The position numbers and the translations under genes are program-made. This document shows positions 7,734 through 14,572 of a DNA stretch of 20,000 bases, in pieces. The DNA is from Prorocentrum cordatum. Lineage: Eukaryota; Sar; Dinophyceae; Prorocentrales; Prorocentraceae. Within the stretch, counting starts at the first letter, position 1, and every line of letters starts with the position of its first letter. The notes under the pieces are model-generated. The model made no database searches, had not been told where the DNA came from, and was given only the letters and a program-made list of their open reading frames with translations. Location of the stretch: the NCBI GenBank assembly GCA_963575745.1, contig CAUYUJ010015702.1, positions 1-20,000 on the forward strand. The letters are read 5' to 3'.

Positions 7734-8119
7734 GAAAAGCCTCTCAGTGAGCCTTTCGTGTCACCCCGCTGCCCTTGCCGCTGTGAGAGCTGGACTGTGG
7801 CGCGATGGCGCTTCGACACTGTGACGTGCTGCGCACATGCACTTGGACAGGTTGCGCCCCCCCTTCGCGGTCAGATTGCACGCTGCCGTCGGTGCTACTC
7901 GAATCCAGGATTTACGTGTGATTGCAACATTCTGAGACGGGGTGCCCTGGCGGCGTGCGCCAAGTACCCCAGCCCGTGCCAGCCCCCCACCCCGTCCCAA
8001 GGCCCGAAACGCGCATTGCCAACCCCCGTGCAGCAATTGATGTGCATGCAATGATGGTCTCAGCGGGGCCTAACACTGAATGGCACAGATCGCATGTGGC
8101 TTATTTGAATACTAATGCT
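7734..8119. other. No gene or recognised repeat
   Basis: Frames on both strands translate to short Arg/Cys/Ala-rich products without recognisable motifs. The stretch lies between the inverted-repeat element and composite element copy B. Confidence 0.4.
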
Positions 8120-8632
8120 GGGCGCTTCGCGCATCCCCGCCAACTGCTGATCCAGAGAAGATGTCTAGGTGAGATTCAGCAGTCAGGGAAGTAAATCAGC
8201 GTGCAATGTATCATCACGCAGCGCAGCAAAGACGGCACCAGAAGGCACCGAGATGGGGCACAAGATGGCACCAGGATGCTCCAACAAGGGGCCCTAGAGA
8301 ACCCCGAGAGGGGTCCACGAGGGGTCACAGAGGGGTGGGGTGGGGGTGGCAGAGGCGGACGGCCGACACATAAAATAATTGTCGGGTGTCATGCGCAGGT
8401 TCCCTTGGGGGCTTCTGGGGAGCCCCCTTGGGCCCACCCAGGAGGGCCTCAATAAAACACCAATGGGGGTCCAATACGGCCCCAGGGGGCACCGAGAGGG
8501 GCCCACGAGAGCTCCAAGATGGGCCCATGAGGGGCCACAGAGGGGAGCACAGAGAAGGGGGGCCACGCACTAACCTATTCGTTGGTTGTGCCCGTCGTAG
8601 CTTCCATTGGGGGCGTCTGGGGAGCCCGCCCA

Positions 8633-8649
8633 CCCCCCCCCCCCCCCCC
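8633..8649. repeat. C17 homopolymer
   Basis: Seventeen consecutive C residues lie directly after the second structured module of copy B, where copy D has the much shorter stretch CTCTCCCCACCCCC. Confidence 0.9.
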
Positions 8650-8980
8650 AAAGGAGGGCACCACGAGAGCTGCCAGGGGGGGGCCCAAGATGGCCCCACG
8701 AGGGGCCACAGAGGACCCCATGTGACCCCCAGCGAGCTCCAGAAGGCGCCACGAGGCGGAGGACGAACAACTTACTAAATTGAGAAGCGTGCCAAAGAGT
8801 TGCATAGTATTGCAGTGTGCGTGCAGGGTCAATGCGTGGCGCTTACAATGTCTTTGCATGGAGGGCTGTGCATGGGTATTGCAGGGTGTTGCAGGGTATG
8901 GCAGAGCATGTTCAATGTCGTCGCAAAAGCGTTGCATGGGCATATCATGGTCTGTGCAGGGCGTACGGGATAGAGAGATA

Positions 8981-8984
<4 letters not shown>

Positions 8985-9026
<42 letters not shown>
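8985..9026. repeat. (GA)21 microsatellite in the tail of copy B
   Basis: Twenty-one perfect GA units. Copies A and D have GGGGAGAGGGWAGGG at the corresponding place, so this looks like a local expansion of an element-internal GAGAGG seed. Confidence 0.9.
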
Positions 9027-9030
<4 letters not shown>

Positions 9031-9112
9031 GAGGGTAATGAGATGAGCCCTTCTTGAAAGGGGGACAGCAACAGCACCTCTACCACCTATGTCCAGAAGG
9101 CTGGTGGGATCA

Positions 9113-9472
9113 TGCGGTCGCTTGCAACCGCGATAGGCGGGGGGGAGGGCGCTCTCAACGTTGCGACCAAAAGTTGGCGCGGCCCACGCCATCTGTGGCG
9201 GCGGGGCGTTTGGAGGAAATGGCGCCTTGCATCCGTGCGTATTCTGTTGAGGGCAATTGCGCGCTTTGCAGACCCGCGGCCCAGACCGCAACATTCCCGC
9301 ATTTCCACCCCCATTGCCGCCACTGGGTGTCAATCGCCCCCTCCCCCCGCCACCCAACAATGCGTTGCCGCCACGGTGGTTGTCGGCTCTGGCACCCAGC
9401 TGTTCCTGGCATCTACGTTTCCAACCGCGTGCGCCCCGAGTGCACTTTCGCAGCGGCGTGGGGCCGCGCGCC
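9113..9472 (+). promoter_or_regulatory. Probable 5' flank and leader of the large gene
   Basis: This stretch lies between the end of element copy B and the ATG at 9473. No recognisable gene or TATA-like box is seen. The pyrimidine-containing CACTTTCGCAG ending at 9453 is a plausible spliced-leader acceptor, which would leave a leader of 19 nt before the ATG. This placement is inference. Confidence 0.3.
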
Positions 9473-9637
9473 ATGAGTTCCAGAGGGGCTGACGAAGGGG
9501 AGCCACAGCCAATGAAACGTCCAAGAAAGGCCAGCAGCGAGGCAATCGTTGGTGGTACTGGCACGGGCAGGGGCGCCATCCAGAAGGCGCTCAAGAAGGC
9601 GTCCATCAAGTGCAGCCTCTGCTGCCAGACGAGCAAG
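9473..9637 (+). CDS. Exon 1 of large lineage-specific gene (first half of a zinc finger)
   Basis: The ATG at 9473 begins 55 codons: a polar start with a basic, nuclear-localisation-like MKRPRK, a Gly/Thr linker, then IQKALKKASIKCSLCCQTSK. The CSLC pair looks like half of a Cys4 zinc finger. The exon is proposed to end at 9637 (CAAG|GACCTC, phase 0), because the acceptor at 14572|14573 (CTAG|GAGGGC) is also phase 0 and exon 2 brings a second C-x2-C pair 26 residues later (GCEAC). The frame stays open past 9637 and contains another C-x2-C and a GT donor (CAT|GTAGGG at 9706|9707, also phase 0), which is the main alternative end. From memory, short Ser/Arg/Lys-rich first exons followed by a C-x2-C finger are common in a dinoflagellate-specific multigene family of unknown function. 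Confidence 0.55.
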
Positions 9638-9959
9638 GACCTCGGGGGCACTCGGGGGGCCCCTCCAGGTTCAGGGTGCATGCTGTGCCACAATCATTGC
9701 GCACATGTAGGGGGGTTTAGCTGTTTGGTTCTCGTTTGCAATACTTGGTTTGCGTGCCCTTGCATGCGACGCGGTGCGGCCCGATGTGGTATTAACCCCC
9801 AAGGCCCTAAGGCCCCGCATGTGCCTCCGACGCCCCGAGTCGCAAGTTGTCTGGCGTTGTGGCCTGGAGCGGGTGGGTTGGCTCGGTGACTGCTGTGATG
9901 GTGGTATTTCGGGCGGCTGGTGTCACGTGCGAGGTAGTCGGATGAGGACGTAAAAGGTC

Positions 9960-11340
9960 GCACACATTAGTTGACATTACCCAATGCGTAATGGACAGTC
10001 TGTCGCAAGCAGCAGGGACCGTGCAGCAGGTATTATAGCATAGGCAGGGTGTAATGCATAGCATGTCAGGTGAAAATGCAATGGGTAGTCGGTGGCATGT
10101 CGTGAGTAATATATATATATATATATATATATTGTACTTGGTAGTACACGTATGTAGCATTTCGGGGTAATGTGTATTATGTAGTAGCTGACGAGTAAGA
10201 CATAACGCATATACGTGTATGATATGCATTCATACTCATCTCATGTAGTGTGCACCGCCGATTAGGTACAATATAGTCTGTATGTGGTGGTGCCAGGAAG
10301 CGGGTGGCATATACCATATGTATGCATGTATATATACATGTGTGGTGTAAAAAGTAGTAACCGATGGTTAGTGGGCTGTGAGCAACAAGTAGCCAATATC
10401 GTATAGTCGGCCGTGGGTTGTCGGTATTGTCATGCATAATGGTGTGCTTCCAGAGCTAGCATGTGACCAGGTTGTCGTTTGGATCAGTTCCATATTCAAA
10501 AATATAATATGTAGAAGGTCGCGTGCAACATGTAGTACGTCTTAGCTGGCGACTGTTCGCGAACCGAGGCTATACTTTAATATGTAGTATGGTATAGGGA
10601 GCTAGTTGTAGATAGTGTGTGTAATGCCATAGGCAATAAGGGGGTCAGTGGCAGGTAGAAATTCGACGGGCGTTGGCCTAGACTGCATGCAGTAGGTAGG
10701 ATGTAGCTGGTGTGACGCTGTGGGTCGCATGCATCAAGTAGCATGTACCATATAGCAATGCGTATGTAACGTGTGCTATACCTTATGGTGTATGTAGTAC
10801 ATGGTAGAGCGGCTGATAACACCCCGCACGAGCTGGGGACAGGAGCTCATAAGTGTTTAGGTTGCTCTGTTCGATCTCTTACTCTTATTCCCGCGTCTAC
10901 TGCCTGTGGGTCTACTTTGACTTGAGTCGGGTAGCCTAATGTGTTTAGGCTTCACTCTTCGGCCGTTCAGGGCACCTGGTCCGATGTGTGGGTGTGTGTG
11001 AAGGTCGCATGTCGTGTGTGGGTCGTGGCAGGTCGTGGGTAGTAGGTAGCCTGTACTCTGTAGCAGATCTTACGGATCACGTGCCAGGCTGTAGGGGGTA
11101 TGCAACTATGCAATTGATCGCATGTAGTGGGGCACATCCAGTGCGCGGTGTCTGGCAGCTAGCAGTTAGGGCGTAATCGGTCGTGTGTGGTGTTAGCGGC
11201 TTGTATGCAACAGGAGGTGAATGGCAAGCGGCGTGGGTGGTGTTGGTGGTAGGTCTAGTAGTAGCAGTAGCAGCATCAGTAGCAGTGGCATTACCAATAG
11301 CAATACGAAGTATCGAAGGATTGGCCAATCCCCCTTCTCC
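9960..11340. other. AT-richer island in the first intron, no gene
   Basis: Base composition changes sharply from the GC-rich surroundings. The stretch is full of short alternating words such as GTAGTA, GCATGTAG, ATGTAGTACGT and TATGTAGTACATGG. It includes (AT)12 at 10109-10132 and a 16-nt palindrome, CATGTATATATACATG, at 10325-10340. Frames on both strands are short and Tyr/Thr/His/Cys-rich with no family resemblance. It looks like decayed degenerate repeat DNA. Confidence 0.6.
10109..10132. repeat. (AT)12 microsatellite
   Basis: Twelve perfect AT units inside the AT-richer island. Confidence 0.9.
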
Positions 11341-11443
11341 CATCATTCACCCTCCGCATCAGGGCACCGTGGCCATATTGGATCAAGTGCGCGTCGGCGG
11401 CGGGCCTCCACGGTCCTCGGGGCTGGGCGCTGGGCCGTTGGTG

Positions 11444-12088
11444 ATGCAGCCGCATCCGCCGCAGCGACCGCCGCCCGACCACCTTTTGAAACGGGCGCGC
11501 GGCGCCCAAGATCAGGAGGCGCAGGCCCAGCAGCCGCGCCTCGAGCCCGACGGGGAGTCGCCTCACGCGTCGGGCGAGGCGGCGGCGGTGGCGGCGAAGA
11601 AGAGGCCGCGCAACCGAGCGCTGATTTCGACCGCGCAGCCCAATGCTGCGCCTGGCAGCGACGCCGACGCCGCCCCCAGCGCGGCGCTGGCCGAGCGGGG
11701 CGGCCTCGAACCAGACGGGCCCATTTCGGGCCAGCCGCAGTGGGGCCAGTCGGATGGAGCCTCAGAGGAGGAGAGGAACGCATGGCGCAAGACCGCCGAC
11801 TTGCAGGTGTTGTGGCTCGCGGCCACTCGCCGTGCCGACAAAGCTCTCGCAGCGTCGACGGAGGCTTGTCGCGCTGCGTGCGACGCGTACCGCAACTACG
11901 TTGACGCGCGGGCCGTCGCCGAGGATCGCCGTGGGGGTCCAACTCCGCCTGCGCGCGCCCGCCGATCGTGGGCCCAGGGTGGGCATGACCGCGGTCGGCG
12001 CGGGCGCGCAGGCGCGCAGTTGGCGCCACCCTAGGAGGTGCGGCGCCAGAGCCAGCAAGCGCAGCAGGGCGAGCCACGGGCGGCATAG
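11444..12088 (+). CDS. Unrecognised Ala/Gln-rich coiled-coil protein, two-exon model
   Basis: Proposed exons are 11444-11923 and 12035-12088, with a 111-nt intron bounded by GCCGAG|GATCG and CCCTAG|GAGGTG, phase 0. The product is about 177 residues. It begins MQPHPPQRPPPDHLLKRARG, has a low-complexity middle with KKRPRNR, then a clear helical segment (about 11764-11920): SEEERNAWRKTADLQVLWL and AATRRADKALAASTEACRAA, continuing after the splice as EEVRRQSQQAQQGEPRAA. Without splicing the frame ends at TAG 12032-12034 after an Arg/Gly-rich read-through, which supports the intron. The frame is open upstream. A strong polypyrimidine tract and CAG at 11362 could be an acceptor, with GTVAILDQVRVGG following in frame, so the start is uncertain. 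It lies inside the proposed first intron of the large gene on the same strand: a nested gene, or an alternative 3' end for exon 1. Function unknown. Confidence 0.5.
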
Positions 12089-12738
12089 GGTGCTCCAGCG
12101 GCTGCAGGATCTCAAACATGCAATGCAGCAAAGGGCCTCCTGAGTTGTGGATGGCGGATGGGGTGGTGGTCCTCGTGCAAGCTGTCGTATGCATGACTCC
12201 CCCCCCGCCCAAACTGGCTCCACGAGCGCGTCGAGCGTGGCCCGAAAGACCACCAGGGCGGCACGTTCCCTCCCAAACCCCATGCGGACAAGCCGAAAAC
12301 TACGTCACCTCCAACCCTCCTCCGCCTCCCCCTCCACCTCCACCTCCAACTCCGCCCCCTCCTCCTCATTTTCCTTCTCCTTCGCCTACTCCTCCTCCTC
12401 CTCCTCATCCTCCTCCGCCTCCTCGTCATCCGCATCCTGTCTTCGCAATTTACAGCATGCGCCCTGTAACATCACCCTACCCCCCCCCCTTCGGACCTAG
12501 GCGGGATTTGGTGTGCACTGGCACGGCTTACCCTTCGAGGGGCCACCGGTTACCCCTGAGGCCGTGGCGGGACAACACCGATGGGCAACGTCTGGGGCAA
12601 CCCGCGACACACAATGACCAACCACGGGGCAACTAACGGGACAGCCACGGTGCACGCCATCGCTCGGGCATGCGCAGGGCGAGCGCATACGCGGGGGGGG
12701 GGGGGGGGCAAATGGCCTGACTGAGTGCCATGGAATCC
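12089..12738. other. No gene; polypyrimidine tract and G16 run
   Basis: A strand-asymmetric polypyrimidine tract of CCT/CTC triplets lies at 12309-12432. A G16 homopolymer lies at 12693-12708. Frames over the tract read as poly-Pro, poly-Ser or, on the other strand, poly-Arg or poly-Glu, which is expected of triplet repeats and not evidence of a gene. Confidence 0.55.
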
Positions 12739-14475
12739 CATACGCGTCGCGTACCCCAGCCAACCCATCCAGAGAATATGCCCAGGCGAGTTGCATGGAG
12801 CAGGAACGTGTAGCGATCTGCAGCGTATCAGCAAGCAGCGTAACTCAGAGGGCCCCAAGAGGGCCCGAAGAGGAGTTTACGATTGCCCCATGCTGGTTTC
12901 GAGAGGTGCCAGAAGATCGCTCCAGGATGCCCCACTATGGTTCCAAGAGGGCCTCACGCGTATTGCATGCGCATGCCTTGTTATTGGGCCTCTCTTGGGG
13001 CCTCTTGGAGCTTTCTGGGGTCCATCTTAGAGTCTCATAAGGGCACTCTCGGTGGCTACGAGGGTTCCAAGATGGTACACCAGGGTGCGTTCGCAAGCCC
13101 CATGAGGACCACAATAAGGTTCCAATATGGGCCCAATGGGGCCCCAAGTGGGCCACACGACTGCCCCAAGAGGGTTCAGAAACACAATGCGTACACTACA
13201 CATGTCCGTGTGTATTGCTGACGTGGCAAATGTGGGGTTATATTGTTGCCCGTGTGGGGTCTGTTTGCCCACCCCCCCCCGCCTTGGAGACCACACTGGC
13301 CATCTTGAACCCCTCGTGGGGGCATATGTTGGATCTCTTGAGGCGGTCATGTGACCGTCTCTTGGTGCCCCCTTGGAACCGTCGTGGGCCCATCCTGGAG
13401 CACCCGAATACGATGCTTGCGTATCTTGGGCCGTCCTTGCACACGGCCCTGCGCAATGACGTTGCGACACCACCAGCTCTCTGAACGTTCCCAGGGTGTC
13501 TATCGGGGTACGATCAAGACTTCGAGAGGGCCCTATAGGGGGCCCCGAGAGGGATCCAAATCATGCTCCAAGAAGGCCTTACGAGTGGCCCAGGATGGCT
13601 TATTTGGCATGATGGGAACCCTTGTAGGGCCCTCTTGGTGCCCTCTTGGGGCTCCTGGCGACACAACGTTCGCGATATCAACGAGTCGACTTTGACAGCG
13701 ACAACCTCCGCCCTCTCGGGCCCTCTTGGAGCCCCCGTTGGGTTCTCTTAAGCCTCTCGGGGCACTCTTTGAGTCTTCTCGGGCCCGATTGGGTCCTCTT
13801 GGAGCACGCTTGGGGCCCCCTGGGGGCCTCCTGAAGCTCCTGGCGACAGGGGCGCTCGCGCTGTCAAAACGTCGGTGTTGACAGCGCGGGCCCCCGCCCT
13901 CCTGAGGCCAGCTGGGAAACCTCGTGGGGCTATTGTGGGCCCCTCTTGGGGCCCTCTAGGGCTTTATATTGCCTTCGTCCAGCCCTCGTGGGACCATCTT
14001 GGGACTCCTGGCGACAAAGGGGCTCGCACTGTCAAAACGTCGGCGTTGACAGCGCGGACTGCCGTTTTCGTGAGGCCTTCTTGTGACCCACCTGGGGCGA
14101 TCTTTGGGCCTGCGAAGGCTCTCTGTCGGCCCTCTGTGAACCCTTTTAAGGCGCGGGGTGCCACCCCTCCTAACATAAAATGGGTTCCATGGGGGGCAAG
14201 ACGGTGCCAAGAGGGCCCCAAGAAGGCTACATAATCATAGGAGCGTCTTGGTGCCATCTTGTAGCCCTCCTAGGGCCTCTTAGAGCCCTCGTAGGTTAGG
14301 GCTCCTCTCGGAATCTCCATTGGGCAAGATTGAGGCCCTCTCGGGGCCCTCGTGAGACCCTCTTGGTGCCCTCTTAGGGGCCCTGTTGGGGCTTCTTCGG
14401 TCCCTCTTGAGTCCCTCTTGGGGCCCTCTTGAGCCTCTCTTGGGTGGGGCTGGTGGGGATGCGCGAAGCGTCAAT
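12739..14475. repeat. Inverted array of composite-repeat units bounded by two heads
   Basis: It starts with a + strand element head at 12739-12845 (CGTCGCGTACCCC, CCAACCCATCCAGAGAATAT, GCCCAGGCGAGTTGCATG, GTGTAGCGATCTGCAGC) and plus-polarity CCAAGAGGG units. Polarity flips near 13280, returns to plus at about 13500-13610, then is minus to the end. It closes with a minus-strand head at 14441-14474 (GGGGCTGGTGGGGATGCGCG, AAGCG). The structured modules, TGCAGGGT array and tail are not evident. Translations of these units give repeated Gly/Pro/Leu/Trp peptides, which are artefacts. The block lies about 100 bp upstream of exon 2. Confidence 0.6.
13651..14060. repeat. Three tandem 170-185 bp units carrying a hairpin
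   Basis: Units start at 13651, 13836 and 14004 with CTCCTGGCGACA. The middle unit contains a perfect 10-bp stem, GCGCTGTCAA/TTGACAGCGC, with a 10-nt loop (13858-13887; an 11th pair outside it also fits). The third has the same structure with one mismatch and one loop change (14026-14055). In the first the right arm is kept and the left arm has decayed. The remainder of each unit is GGGCCCTCTTGG-type minisatellite. Confidence 0.75.
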
Positions 14476-14572
14476 AATTGATTCCGCGTGCCTCTTAGCA
14501 GGGGGGTGAGGTATCTGGTGCACGCAAGCTCACACGTCCCATGCCGTTCTTGCTTTGGTTTGCCCTCGCTAG

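Larger units (their letters stand above)
8120..9112 (+). mobile_element. Composite repeat element, copy B (complete)
   Basis: Module order on the + strand: head at 8120-8230 (GCTTCGCGCATCCCCGCC, GAGAAGATGTC, then GCGCAGCAAAGA); CCAAGAGGG/GGGGCCC-type units; first structured module at 8352-8420; more units; second structured module at 8561-8625; further units to about 8750 ending CGAGGCGGAGGACGAACAAC; TGCAGGGT array at about 8802-8960; a purine stretch expanded to (GA)21; tail ACCTCTACCACCTATGTCCA at about 9075-9100. The two structured modules lie 209 bp apart, so the element carries an internal duplication of about 200 bp. It ends about 360 bp before the start codon of the large gene at 9473. 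No enzyme-coding frame is present. Confidence 0.7.

Noticed and set aside
8325-8699. Frames giving repeated Gly/Pro/Leu/Trp peptides, collagen-like at first sight (also at 1507-2010, 12935-13160 and 13646-14234)
   Set aside because: They are translations of the GGGCCC/CCAAGAG minisatellite, occur in several frames and both strands, and follow the repeat and not gene-like codon use.
8575-9693. 372-codon minus-strand frame
   Set aside because: It spans element copy B, including the (GA)n tract read as Ser/Leu repeats, and the antisense of exon 1.
11343-12212. Long minus-strand open frame of 289 codons opposite the coiled-coil gene
   Set aside because: It is the complement of a GC-rich coding stretch. 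Its product is Arg/Pro/Ala-rich low complexity, while the + strand frame has a clear helical segment and consistent splicing.
12309-12432. Possible proline-rich or glutamate-rich coding region
   Set aside because: It is a strand-asymmetric CCT/CTC triplet repeat; every frame is a homopolymer-like peptide and no flanking coding sequence is seen.
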